Shown: positions 9,291-17,749 of the stretch, piece after piece
How the letters are laid out: each line of letters begins with the position of its first letter
Numbering within the stretch: position 1 is the stretch's first letter
Source of the DNA: Streptomyces sp. SAI-135
GTDB lineage: Bacteria; Actinomycetota; Actinomycetes; Streptomycetales; Streptomycetaceae
Assembly: GCF_029893805.1 (NCBI RefSeq)
Contig: NZ_JARXYP010000002.1
Coordinates: 1,426,001-1,490,000 of the forward strand
Reading direction: 5' to 3'
Length of the DNA stretch: 64,000 nt
Translations under genes and position numbers: made by a program
Notes under the pieces: model-generated
Told to the model about the DNA's origin: nothing
What the model saw: the letters and a program-made list of their open reading frames with translations, nothing else
Databases searched by the model: none

Positions 9291-9316
9291 ACAAACCAGG
9301 CATATCTTCGGTTTGT
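9291..9316 (-). terminator. Hairpin between ABC exporter and mltG-like gene
   Basis: Perfect 7-base inverted repeat ACAAACC (9291-9297) and GGTTTGT (9310-9316) with a 12-base loop, 11 bases beyond the exporter stop and about 27 bases upstream of the next start on the same strand. It may end the exporter transcript or act as an operator for the mltG-like promoter; no U-run follows. Confidence 0.45.
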
Positions 9317-9326
9317 CGGTCTCGGT

Positions 9327-11165
9327 TCAGCTGGTCGGTTCCAGTTGCGCGTCCTCGCGCACCGGGTCCAGCCGGGCGTCCCGGCGCACGAGCTCGGCGT
9401 ACCGCCCCTCCAGCTTCAGCAGCTCCTCGTGCGTACCGCGCTCGGCGACCCGGCCCGAGTCGAGGACCACGATCTGGTCGGCGTCGCGGACGGTGGACAG
9501 CCGGTGGGCGATGGTGAGCGTGGTGCGGTTGGCCGAGAGCGCGTCGATGGCCTCCTGCACCGCGTGTTCGGTGCGGGTGTCCAGCGCGCTGGTCGCCTCG
9601 TCCAGGATGAGGACGGGCGGGTCCCGCAGAATGGTCCGCGCGATGGCCAGACGCTGCTTCTCGCCCCCGGAGAAGCGGTGGCCCCGCTCGCCGACGACGG
9701 TGTCGTACCCGTCCGGCAGCGAGGCGATGTGGTCGTGGATCTGGGCCGCCCGCGCCGCCTGCTCGATCTCCTCGTCGGTGGCGTCCGGCTTGGCGAAGCG
9801 CAGGTTGTCGGCGACCGAGGCGTGGAAGAGGTACGTCTCCTGCGAGACGACCCCGATGGCCCGCGCGAGGGTGTCGAAGTCGAGGTCGCGGACGTCCACC
9901 CCGTCCAGGGTGACCCGGCCGCCCGTGACGTCGTAGAGCCGCGGGACCAGATAACCGAGCGTGGACTTGCCGGCGCCGGTCGGCCCGACGACCGCGAGGC
10001 TGCTGCCCGCGGGGACGTCGATGTCGATGCCGTCGAGGACGGGGCCCCGTTCGTCCTCCCCGGCGTCATAGCGGAACTCCACGTTCTCCAGGCGGACCTC
10101 GCCCTTGACGCGGTCGAGGTGGACCGGGTCCTCGCGCTCGGTGATGTCGATGGGCAGGTCGAGGTACTCGAAGATGCGCTGGAAGAGCGCGAGCGAGGTC
10201 TGGATCTGGACGCCGGTCGACAGGAGGCTCACGGCCGGGCGGAACAGGCCCTGCTGGAGCGAGACGAAGGCGACGATGGTGCCGATCGAGATGTCGGGGC
10301 CGCCGGCCTGGAGGGCGATGCCCGCGGTCCAGTAGATGAAGGCGGGCATCGCGGACATGACGATCCCGATGACGGCCATGCGCCAGCGCCCCGCCATGTT
10401 CGACCGCACCTCGAGGTCGACCAGGCTCTCGGACTCGTCGGAGAAGGACCGGGTCAGCGAGTCGGAGCGGCCCATGGTGCGGCCGAGCAGGATGCCGCTG
10501 ACGGACAGCGACTCGGTGACGGTGGCGGCCATCGCGGCCATCTGCTTCTGGCGCTGGGTGGTGATCTTCTTGCGTTCGTTGCCGACCCGGCGGCTGATCC
10601 ACACGAACACCGGGAGCAGCAGCAGCGAGACGACGGTCAGCCGCCAGTCGAGGGCGATCATCGCGACGATCGTGGCGACGACGCTGGTCAGGTTGGAGAC
10701 CAGCGAGGTCGCGGTCGAGGTGACGGTGGCCTGCATGCCGCCGATGTCGTTGGCGATGCGGGACTGCACCTCGCCGGTGCGGGTGCGGGTGAAGAAGGCG
10801 AGCGACATGCGCTGGAGGCGGCCGTAGACCGCGGTGCGCAGGTCGTGCATGACGCGCTGGCCGACCGTCGTGGAGATGAGGGTCTGCAGGACGCCGAAGA
10901 TGCCGGTGAGGACGGCGCTGAGGATCATGCCCAGCGCGAGCAGGGTGAGCAGCCCGGTGCGGCCCTCGGGGATGGCCACGTCCAGCGTTTCCTTCAGCAG
11001 GAACGGGGTGGCCACGGTGACGAGGGAGGAGGCGCCGACCAGCAGGCCGACGACGGCGAGCTTGGCGCGGTAGGGCTTGAAGAGCCGGAGGATGCGGCGC
11101 ACCTGACGGGGCTGGTCGGTCGAGGTGCCTGGTGCGGGGGTCCAGTCGATGTGATCGCGGGGCAT
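9327..11165 (-). CDS. ABC transporter, fused permease and ATP-binding protein (exporter)
   Basis: A 612-residue half-transporter of the type IV exporter class. Six membrane helices occupy roughly residues 35-320, followed by a complete nucleotide-binding domain: Walker A GPTGAGKST, Q-loop VVSQETYLFHASV, signature FSGGEKQRLAIAR, Walker B VLILDEATSALD and H-loop TIAHRLSTV. It should work as a homodimer exporting an unknown lipid, peptide or drug. The start at ATG 11165 has GTAGGAG ahead. A divergent MarR gene shares the 94-base control region with a perfect palindrome, so expression is probably MarR-controlled, as is common for drug efflux. Confidence 0.93.
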   Translation of the reverse strand: MPRDHIDWTPAPGTSTDQPRQVRRILRLFKPYRAKLAVVGLLVGASSLVTVATPFLLKETLDVAIPEGRTGLLTLLALGMILSAVLTGIFGVLQTLISTTVGQRVMHDLRTAVYGRLQRMSLAFFTRTRTGEVQSRIANDIGGMQATVTSTATSLVSNLTSVVATIVAMIALDWRLTVVSLLLLPVFVWISRRVGNERKKITTQRQKQMAAMAATVTESLSVSGILLGRTMGRSDSLTRSFSDESESLVDLEVRSNMAGRWRMAVIGIVMSAMPAFIYWTAGIALQAGGPDISIGTIVAFVSLQQGLFRPAVSLLSTGVQIQTSLALFQRIFEYLDLPIDITEREDPVHLDRVKGEVRLENVEFRYDAGEDERGPVLDGIDIDVPAGSSLAVVGPTGAGKSTLGYLVPRLYDVTGGRVTLDGVDVRDLDFDTLARAIGVVSQETYLFHASVADNLRFAKPDATDEEIEQAARAAQIHDHIASLPDGYDTVVGERGHRFSGGEKQRLAIARTILRDPPVLILDEATSALDTRTEHAVQEAIDALSANRTTLTIAHRLSTVRDADQIVVLDSGRVAERGTHEELLKLEGRYAELVRRDARLDPVREDAQLEPTS

Positions 11166-11202
11166 GGTCTCCTACGGAGGGTGAGATGAAGCGGACTGTC
11201 GG

Positions 11203-11235
11203 AGCCTAGCTCATTGTTACCTATGCTCACAATGA
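11203..11235. promoter_or_regulatory. MarR-type operator and exporter promoter
   Basis: TCATTGT (11211-11217) and ACAATGA (11229-11235) form a perfect 7-base inverted repeat with an 11-base spacer, the length expected for a MarR dimer. On the minus strand TTGTGA (11232-11227), 18 bases, TAGGCT (11208-11203) forms a good promoter for the exporter; the palindrome covers its -35 and spacer. Confidence 0.7.
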
Positions 11236-11259
11236 ACGTGGTCCTGATATTGTTCCCGC

Positions 11260-11697
11260 ATGACCACGCCCGATTCCGACAGTCTGCTCGCCGAGCAGTT
11301 GCTCAGGCTCACGCGCCGGGTGCACCGCATCCAGAAGCGCCAGCTGCACGAGCGCGGTCTCGGCGTGACCCCGGCCCAGTCCCGGCTGCTGCGCACGCTC
11401 GCGCACTGGGAGACACCGCCCCGCATGGCCGATCTCGCGGAGCGGCTGGAGGTGGTGCCGCGCGCGGTGACGAGCCTGGTCGACGGTCTGGAGGCGAGCG
11501 GCAAGGTGCGCCGGGTGCCCGATCCCGCCAACCGGCGGGTGATCCGCATCGAGCTCACCGAGGACGGTGTGAAGACGCTCCAGGAGCTGCGGGACGTGCG
11601 CAGGGCCGCCGCGGAGGAGATCCTCGCCCCCCTGTCGGGCGAACAGCGTGAGGTGCTCGGCCGGTTGCTGGACACCTTGGCGGACGGACCGTGCTGA
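11260..11697 (+). CDS. MarR family transcriptional regulator
   Basis: A 145-residue winged-helix repressor. The DNA-binding core is clear: LGVTPAQSRLLRTL, PRMADLAERLEVVPRAVTSLVDGLEASG (recognition helix) and the wing VRRVPDPANRRVIRIELTEDG with the conserved D-x-R-x-R pattern. It faces away from the ABC exporter and the palindrome at 11211-11235 lies 24 bases before its start, so autoregulation and control of the exporter are likely. Its stop codon lies in the base of a very strong hairpin that separates it from the convergent dicarboxylate transporter. Confidence 0.92.
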   Translation: MTTPDSDSLLAEQLLRLTRRVHRIQKRQLHERGLGVTPAQSRLLRTLAHWETPPRMADLAERLEVVPRAVTSLVDGLEASGKVRRVPDPANRRVIRIELTEDGVKTLQELRDVRRAAAEEILAPLSGEQREVLGRLLDTLADGPC

Positions 11698-11744
11698 ACG
11701 GGGTGTGGCCACCACTTCGGTGAAGTGGTGGCCACACCCCGTTC
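11696..11744. terminator. Bidirectional terminator with a 23-bp perfect stem
   Basis: Arms at 11696-11718 and 11722-11744 pair perfectly over 23 bases around a 3-base loop (GGT). It begins inside the marR stop codon and ends 10 bases before the convergent transporter stop, so it serves both genes. No U-run follows, which is usual for Streptomyces terminators. Confidence 0.85.
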
Positions 11745-11754
11745 GGGACCGGCG

Positions 11755-13113
11755 TCAGCGGGCCTCGGGAACCGGCTCTCCGGTGGTCTTCGCCCGTACG
11801 GATTCGTCCTCCTGCACGGGCACGCTCTCGCCGCCCAGCACGCTCCTCGCCCGGGCGATGTCCAGCGCCCCCTCCCAGCGGGAGACCGCGAAGACCGCGA
11901 CGCAGTTGCCGAGCAGGTTCGTCACGACGCGCATCGAGTCCATGATGCGGTCCACGCCGAGGAGCAGGGCGACGGCACCGGCGGGAATGGCACCCAGCGA
12001 GGACGCGGTCGCCGACAGGGCGAGGAAGGCCGAACCGGGGATGCCCGCCATGCCCTTGCTGGTCAGCATCAGCACCAGGACCACGGTGATCTGCTGGCCC
12101 AGGCCGAGGTCGACGCCCACCGCCTGTGCGATGAACAGCGTGCCGATGGAGAGGTAGAGCGAGGCGCCGTCGAGGTTGAAGGAGTAACCGGTCGGCAGCA
12201 CAAGCCCGACGGCGTCGTCGCGGGCACCGGCCTTGCGCAGCTTCTGCATCACGCGCGGCATGACGGACTCGGTGGACGCGGTGCCGAGCGCGAGCAGCAT
12301 CTCCTCGCGGATGTAGCGCAGGAACTTCCAGAGGCTGAGTCCGGTGAGCGCCTTGAGCGCGACGGCGAGCAGCACGACGAACAGCGCGGCGGCCGCGTAG
12401 CACAGGACGATCAGCTTGGCGTAGGTCTCGATGACGCCGAGGCCGTACTGGCCGATCAGGACGGCCATCGCGCCGAACACCGCGATGGGCGCGAGGCGCA
12501 TCACGAAGCCGACGACCGCGAAGATGATCTCCTGAGCCTGCTCGACGGCGGGCAGCACCTGGGGGACCCTGGTGTGGCCGAGGTGCAGCAGGGCGGCCCC
12601 CACCAGACAGGCCAGGACGAGCACCTGGAGCAGGGAGTTCTCGGCGAAGGCGCCGATGAAACTGGTGGGCAGCGCGTTGACGACGAACTCGGTCGTCGAG
12701 GGCAGGTGCCCGCCGCCGGTCTTGGCGTCCACGGCCGACGGGTCGAGCGTCGCCGGGTCGACGTGCATGCCCGAGCCGGGCTGGACGACGTTGGCGGCGA
12801 GCAGACCGATGAGCAGCGCGAGGGTGCTCGCCACCTCGAACCAGATCAGCGCCTTGAGCCCGATCCGGCCGAACGCCTTCAGGTCACCGGCCCTGGCGAT
12901 GCCGACGACGACCACGCAGAACACGAGCGGCGAGATGATCGCCTTGATGAGCCGGGTGAAGCCGTCGCCGAGCGGCTGGAGGTCCGAGGCGAAGCCGGGC
13001 CAGAGCTTTCCGACGAGGACGCCGAGCACGAGCGCGCAGGCGACCTGCGCGAACAGAGAGGTACGCAGTATGTGTGCGACGCGTCGCGGCAGGGACGGGA
13101 CGGACGGCGGCAC
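11755..13113 (-). CDS. dctA: Dicarboxylate:cation symporter (DctA/GltP family)
   Basis: Inner-membrane Na+/H+-coupled transporter of C4-dicarboxylates (or acidic amino acids). It has the DAACS fold: several N-terminal helices, the serine-rich hairpin ALGTASTESVMPRV, the PTGYSFNLDG motif and the second hairpin MLTSKGMAGIPGSAFLAL, plus MDSMRVVTNLLGN near the C-terminus. Start: GTG 13113 is preceded by AAGGAG at correct spacing and gives 452 residues; the longer reading to 13215 crosses two palindromes and is not credible. A preference for malate/succinate/fumarate is likely but not proven. Two palindromes immediately upstream suggest tight control. Confidence 0.9.
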   Translation of the reverse strand: MPPSVPSLPRRVAHILRTSLFAQVACALVLGVLVGKLWPGFASDLQPLGDGFTRLIKAIISPLVFCVVVVGIARAGDLKAFGRIGLKALIWFEVASTLALLIGLLAANVVQPGSGMHVDPATLDPSAVDAKTGGGHLPSTTEFVVNALPTSFIGAFAENSLLQVLVLACLVGAALLHLGHTRVPQVLPAVEQAQEIIFAVVGFVMRLAPIAVFGAMAVLIGQYGLGVIETYAKLIVLCYAAAALFVVLLAVALKALTGLSLWKFLRYIREEMLLALGTASTESVMPRVMQKLRKAGARDDAVGLVLPTGYSFNLDGASLYLSIGTLFIAQAVGVDLGLGQQITVVLVLMLTSKGMAGIPGSAFLALSATASSLGAIPAGAVALLLGVDRIMDSMRVVTNLLGNCVAVFAVSRWEGALDIARARSVLGGESVPVQEDESVRAKTTGEPVPEAR

Positions 13114-13140
13114 GGGCACTCCTTGAGCGACGGGGACCCG

Positions 13141-13185
13141 CAGAAGTCCGGGGATGACTTCTGCGATACGGAAAGCGATTTCCGT
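13141..13185. promoter_or_regulatory. Two adjacent perfect palindromes upstream of dctA
   Basis: First: CAGAAGTC (13141-13148) and GACTTCTG (13156-13163), 8-7-8. Second: ACGGAAA (13168-13174) and TTTCCGT (13179-13185), 7-4-7. They lie 28-72 bases upstream of the GTG start. The second looks like a repressor or activator operator; the first could be an operator or a 5'-UTR hairpin. The binding protein is unknown. Confidence 0.65.
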
Positions 13186-13281
13186 GGCGATCACTCTGGA
13201 GGGGCCGTTGATCACGCGCGAAACCGTCGCGTTTCAGCCGCGTAAATCACGCTGCCTGTGACGCACCGCACACAACAGGCC

Positions 13282-14901
13282 TCAGCAGCCTCCGCGTTCT
13301 TCGGTCAGCACCCCCTGGACGGTGGTGAGGGAGCGGTCGTAGCAGCCGTCCGAACCGCGGATCCGGTAGCGCTCGCTCGTCGTCGCGACCGCGTGCCGCT
13401 GGTCGCGCGGGACGTTGATCGTGTACGTGGCGTCGCCCGCGTAGGTGTCGTCGAGCCGGTACCTCGCCGTGCGGTGGCCCGATCGGGTTTCCGTGACGTC
13501 GGCCCGGTCACCGAGCGTCAGCACGGTGCGCAGCCGGTCGCCCGCACCGACGACGGTGGTGCCGTCCATCGTGTACGTGCGGTGGGTGCGGGTGGTCCGG
13601 GCCGGGCCCCGGCCGTCGACGGTGACCGACTCGTCGTCCGTCCAGGTCGCCTTGAGCGCGTCGGGGTTCTCGCCCTCGGCCCAGCGGTGCACGGAGGTGT
13701 TCGCCAGCGAGCGGCGGACGGTGGTCGTGACCCGGCCGTGCGAGGTGTCGACGTATCCGGCGACGGTGAGGCGATGGCTGCCCTCGGTGTCCACGCGGTG
13801 CTCCGAACCGGGCGTGTACGTGGCGGAGTCGGCGAGATCGCCGCTCGTGTGCATGGTGAGCTTCCCGGTGACGTGCGCCCGCCCCGCGTCCTGCCAGACG
13901 AGGACGTTCACGGGGGTGCTCCAGCCCGGCTGCCCCTCGGGGACACCGACCACCTGGACCTGCACGCGGTGCGGGCGCCCGTCGTTGAGGATGCCGGCGA
14001 AGGGCGTCAGGTCGTATTCGATCGGCTTGACGTCGAAGGCGCGGGGGCCCGGAACGACGTACCAGAGGAAGGGATTGGACCAGCCGCCCGTCCACACGGT
14101 CGGGAACGGGGCGGCGATGCCCGCGAGTCGGCCGTCCACCCTGATCTGCACCTCGCGGTAGGGGCCGCCGTCGGCCCGGCAGGAGTACGGGGCGTTCGAC
14201 GGCACCGCCAGGTACCAGTACTCCTCGCAACCGCCGCCGGAGCCGGTGGCGTACACCTCGGCGACGATGCGCTCGCTGTTGCGCGGGGTGGTCAGGGTGT
14301 CCTGGTCGAGCGTCAGCACACGGTCCGGCGCGGGGGCCTGGCGCCCCTGGTAGAAGGTGAGCGTGACCTTCACGTCGATGATCCCGGTGTACGTGTCGTC
14401 GACGACGTTCCCGATGAGCATCTCGACGTCGTGGCTGCCGCGGAAGGTGTCGCTGTAGCGCGTGACGTCCTTCTCCACGGACCACTCGATGCCGTCGGGC
14501 GAGGGCTGCGGCGTGGACGTACGGAAGATCTCGACCCCGCCGACGTGCAGGTACCCGAGCCGGTCGAACTGCCGCCCCCTGACCTTGCCGTCCATGCGCA
14601 GCACGACCTTGCTCCAGCTGTCACCGCACCCCTCGGGCGGTGCGTAACGGCCGGTGTAGGGGGTGAAGTCGCGGAACTGAGCCTCGGCGACCGTGACCTG
14701 GCAGGACCTGCCCGAGGGCCTGGTGACGGGCGGGGCCGCGGTGATGGGGTCGTGCCAGTCGGTGCCGAACTCGGCGGGGACTGCGGCCTGTCGGGCCGCC
14801 GGGGACGGGACCTCCGCGGACCGGGCGGGAGCCGCTCCGAGCAGGGTGCTCGCCAGGAGGGTCGCTCCTGCGAACATGGACATGACGATCCGTCTCTTCA
14901 T
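13282..14901 (-). CDS. Secreted peptide-N-glycosidase A-like protein (PNGase A family)
   Basis: A 539-residue exported protein resembling the peptide-N4-(N-acetyl-beta-glucosaminyl)asparagine amidase A family, which removes N-linked glycans from glycopeptides. A signal peptide ends near ARSAEV. The body shows the family's double jelly-roll wording: VEIFRTSTPQPSPDGIEW, VEKDVTRYSD, DTYTGIIDVKVTLTFY, PNAPYSCR-like cysteine loops and WYVVPGPRAFDVKPIEYDLTPFAG. A single transcription unit with the upstream L,D-transpeptidase (56-base gap, same strand) is possible. Deglycosylation of plant or fungal glycoproteins in soil is a reasonable role but is inferred. Confidence 0.82.
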   Translation of the reverse strand: MKRRIVMSMFAGATLLASTLLGAAPARSAEVPSPAARQAAVPAEFGTDWHDPITAAPPVTRPSGRSCQVTVAEAQFRDFTPYTGRYAPPEGCGDSWSKVVLRMDGKVRGRQFDRLGYLHVGGVEIFRTSTPQPSPDGIEWSVEKDVTRYSDTFRGSHDVEMLIGNVVDDTYTGIIDVKVTLTFYQGRQAPAPDRVLTLDQDTLTTPRNSERIVAEVYATGSGGGCEEYWYLAVPSNAPYSCRADGGPYREVQIRVDGRLAGIAAPFPTVWTGGWSNPFLWYVVPGPRAFDVKPIEYDLTPFAGILNDGRPHRVQVQVVGVPEGQPGWSTPVNVLVWQDAGRAHVTGKLTMHTSGDLADSATYTPGSEHRVDTEGSHRLTVAGYVDTSHGRVTTTVRRSLANTSVHRWAEGENPDALKATWTDDESVTVDGRGPARTTRTHRTYTMDGTTVVGAGDRLRTVLTLGDRADVTETRSGHRTARYRLDDTYAGDATYTINVPRDQRHAVATTSERYRIRGSDGCYDRSLTTVQGVLTEERGGC

Positions 14902-14957
14902 GGCCGTGTTCTACGGCGAGTGGGGCGTCTCCCGCAATGACGCCTCCCCCGCCGGAC

Positions 14958-15701
14958 TCAGTCCGCCAGGTCCGCCCTGTCCCCCATCACCACCACGGGA
15001 CGCAGGTCCGGATCGAGAGTGCGCAGCAGATACCGCATCGCCGGCCCGGAGACGCTGACACAGGCCGACGTACCGCTGCCGTGGTCCATGTGCAGCCAGA
15101 TGCCGCCGCCCTTGTCGACACCCCGCGGCCGCGCCTGGTCGTTCGGCGGGGTGCCCTCGACCCGGTTGTAGTCGATCGCGATGACGTGGTCGAAGTCGTG
15201 CCAGTAGGACTTCGGCCACCAGCGCGGGGCCGCCATGGCGGCGGACCGGGTGTACGGCAGCCGTGTTCCGGGGTCCGGCAGCACGCCCCCGGCGTCGCTG
15301 AGCGTGAACACGCCCACGGGGCTGCGTAGGTCGCCCTCGCGATGGTCGGTGGTCCAGCCCTTCCTGCCGTTGTGCGCGGGCCAGCCGCGGAGCCGGTCCC
15401 AGCCGGAACCGCGTTTGACGTAGAGCACGACGGTGGCGTCGGCGGAGTCCCTGCCGTCGCCGTAGACCGCCACGATCTGGCGGGACGCGGCCGGGATGCG
15501 GCGCTGCAGACGGTCGCCCACGCCGGGAACGCGGGTGGGCGCGGCCTCCGGTGCGTCCGCGGCCCTGGTGTGCCCGCCGCCGTGCCGCGGGCCGGGGACG
15601 GGGCCGCCGCAGCCTGCCAGGGTGACCAGCAGCGCCGTCAGGACCGTCGCCGTCAGGGCCGTCGCCGTCACCACGCCACGCCGTGCGCCTGCGCCTCGCA
15701 T
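14958..15701 (-). CDS. L,D-transpeptidase (YkuD) family lipoprotein
   Basis: Cell-envelope protein of 247 residues. The N-terminus has a Cys after a hydrophobic segment (LVTLAGCGG lipobox), so it is probably a lipoprotein. The YkuD catalytic motif is visible near the C-terminus as GIWLHMDHGSGTSACVSVSG, with the nucleophilic Cys and conserved His. L,D-transpeptidases form 3-3 peptidoglycan crosslinks or attach proteins to the wall; members of this shorter subgroup are often annotated only as L,D-transpeptidase-like. It is divergent from the ABC exporter pair, with 182 bases between starts in which I see no convincing operator. Confidence 0.85.
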   Translation of the reverse strand: MRGAGARRGVVTATALTATVLTALLVTLAGCGGPVPGPRHGGGHTRAADAPEAAPTRVPGVGDRLQRRIPAASRQIVAVYGDGRDSADATVVLYVKRGSGWDRLRGWPAHNGRKGWTTDHREGDLRSPVGVFTLSDAGGVLPDPGTRLPYTRSAAMAAPRWWPKSYWHDFDHVIAIDYNRVEGTPPNDQARPRGVDKGGGIWLHMDHGSGTSACVSVSGPAMRYLLRTLDPDLRPVVVMGDRADLAD

Positions 15702-15883
15702 CGCTCCATGGTCGCACCGCGGCCCGCGGAGGGCCGCCTCCGCTCAGGCAGCCGGATCTGTACGGCGCCGCGGAAAACCTGTTGCCTCCGAGCACGCTCT
15801 GCCGCGAACCTTTCACGGTTTGCAGCCGCCGTGTGCGGCTCCCTCCCACCCCCCTGACACGAGCCACTGGGACGTCACACGTC

Positions 15884-17749
15884 ATGCAGATCCAAGACCT
15901 TCCGTATCCCGACCCGGGAGTGCCGGACGCCCGCTCGGGCTCCCGGTTCCTGTGGTGGCTCTTCAGGAACCAGCTGGGCGGACAGCTCAAGTCACTGGCC
16001 TGGGGACTGCTGCACTTCCTGTCCATCTCCGCGCTGCCCCTGTGCGTCGGGGTGGCCGTCCAGGCGGTCGTCGACCACTCCGGCCGCCGGCTCGCCCTCG
16101 CGGGCGGCCTGCTGGCACTGTGCTGCTTCGGCAGCGCGCTCGGCGACACCTTCCTGCACCGCACCGCCGTCACCAACTGGATCACGGCCGCCGCGCGCGT
16201 CCAGCAGCTGCTGGCCCGCAAGGCCGCGACCCTGGGCTCGGCGCTGACCCGGCGGGTGGCGGCCGGTGAGGTCGTGGCCGTGTCCACCGGCGACGTCGAG
16301 AAGATCGGCTGGTTCGTGGAGGCCTGGTCGCGGTTCACCGCGGCGGCGGTCACCGTCGTCGTGGTCTGCGCCGGCCTGGTCGTCTACCAGCCCGCACTCG
16401 GCGGGGTGGTCGCCGCCGGTCTGCCGTTCCTGGCCCTCGCGGCCCTGCCACTGCTGCCCCGGGCGACCCGACGCGCCGACTTCCAGCGCGAGAAGGCCGG
16501 ACGCGCCACCGAACTGGCCTCCGACACCGTCGCCGGTCTGCGGGTGCTGCGCGGCATCGGCGGCGAGGAACTCTTCCTCGACCGCTACCGCAGGGCCTCC
16601 CAGGAGGTGCGCCACGCGGCCGTGCGCAGCGCCCGGATGTGGTCCCTGATCGCCGCGATCCAGGTGCTGCTGCCGGGACTGCTGCTGATCGCGGTCGTCT
16701 GGTACGGCATCCATCTGGCCCGGCAGGGCCGCGTCGAGATCGGCGAACTGGTCGCCGTCTACAGCTCGGTGATGATCCTGACCTATCCGCTGCGACACTT
16801 CGAGGAAATCGCCATGGCGTACTCCTTCTCCCGGCCCTCGGCCACACGCGCCGCCCGGGTGCTGTCACTGGAGCGGGCCACGTCCGCGGAGGGCTCGGAC
16901 CGGGGACGAGTCCAGGACGGTGACGGTGACGGCCTGCCGAGCGGGGACCTGTACGACCCGGCCACCGGTCTGCTCGCCCCCGCCGGGCGGCTCACCGCGG
17001 TGGTGTGCGGCGACCCGGACGCGGCGGGGCTGTTGGCCGAACGCCTCGGCGGGCACCCCTCGGAGATGGGCCCCTCGGTGCGGCTGGGCGGCGTGCCGCT
17101 GGACGAGCTGCCGCTCGACTCGGCACGCACGGCGGTCCTGGTCCAGGACAAGGACCCCGTCCTGCTCTCGGGAACCCTGCGTGAACTGCTCGACGTGCCC
17201 GCCTCGGGTGACGTCGGGGCGGACGAGGCGCTCGCGGCCGCGCAGTGCGCGGACGTGCTGGCGGCCCTGGCCCAGGGGTCCCTGGACGCCGAGGACCCGA
17301 TGGACGCGCGCATCACCGAACGCGGGCGGTCCCTGTCGGGCGGCCAGCGCCAACGGCTCGCCCTGGCCCGGTCCCTGTTCACCGACCCCGAGGTGCTCGT
17401 CCTGGACGAGCCGACCTCCGCCGTCGACTCGCACACCGAGGCACGGATCGCGCAGGGGGTGCGGGATCTGCGGGCCGGGCGCACCACCGTGGTGTTCACC
17501 TCCTCGCCGCTCCTCCTGGACCACGCGGACCGCGTGGTGCTCGTGCACGAGGGAGAGGTCGCGGCGGTCGGCCTGCACCGCGAGCTGGTGCGCAAGGAGC
17601 CGAGGTACCGGGCGGTCGTCACCCGTGAGACGGACGAGGAGACCGCGTCGGAGGCCCGAGGGTCAGGGCAACGCGTGCTGCACGACCACGACGTGCTGAA
17701 CGAGCAAGCCGTACTGCAGGAACTGGAAGAGATCGAGGAGAGCGCATGA
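15884..17749 (+). CDS. ABC exporter half-transporter with degenerate Walker A (subunit 1)
   Basis: A 621-residue fused permease/ATPase. Six helices (about residues 30-315) lead into an atypical nucleotide-binding domain. Where Walker A (GxxGxGKST) should be, the sequence is VVCGDPDAAGLLAERLG with no Lys-Ser/Thr; the H-loop is VVFTSSPLLLDHAD, lacking the switch His. In contrast the signature LSGGQRQRLALAR and Walker B VLVLDEPTSAVD are intact. It therefore probably contributes only the signature half of one working ATP site and pairs with the next gene, whose start overlaps its stop (ATGA). An acidic C-terminal tail (LQELEEIEESA) is added. Start ATG 15884 has a weak ribosome site. Confidence 0.9.
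   Translation: MQIQDLPYPDPGVPDARSGSRFLWWLFRNQLGGQLKSLAWGLLHFLSISALPLCVGVAVQAVVDHSGRRLALAGGLLALCCFGSALGDTFLHRTAVTNWITAAARVQQLLARKAATLGSALTRRVAAGEVVAVSTGDVEKIGWFVEAWSRFTAAAVTVVVVCAGLVVYQPALGGVVAAGLPFLALAALPLLPRATRRADFQREKAGRATELASDTVAGLRVLRGIGGEELFLDRYRRASQEVRHAAVRSARMWSLIAAIQVLLPGLLLIAVVWYGIHLARQGRVEIGELVAVYSSVMILTYPLRHFEEIAMAYSFSRPSATRAARVLSLERATSAEGSDRGRVQDGDGDGLPSGDLYDPATGLLAPAGRLTAVVCGDPDAAGLLAERLGGHPSEMGPSVRLGGVPLDELPLDSARTAVLVQDKDPVLLSGTLRELLDVPASGDVGADEALAAAQCADVLAALAQGSLDAEDPMDARITERGRSLSGGQRQRLALARSLFTDPEVLVLDEPTSAVDSHTEARIAQGVRDLRAGRTTVVFTSSPLLLDHADRVVLVHEGEVAAVGLHRELVRKEPRYRAVVTRETDEETASEARGSGQRVLHDHDVLNEQAVLQELEEIEESA

Noticed and set aside
8440-13245. Long plus-strand open readings opposite mltG, the ABC exporter and dctA
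   Set aside because: Composition is biased, with no recognisable domains, while the minus strand encodes complete families with ribosome sites.
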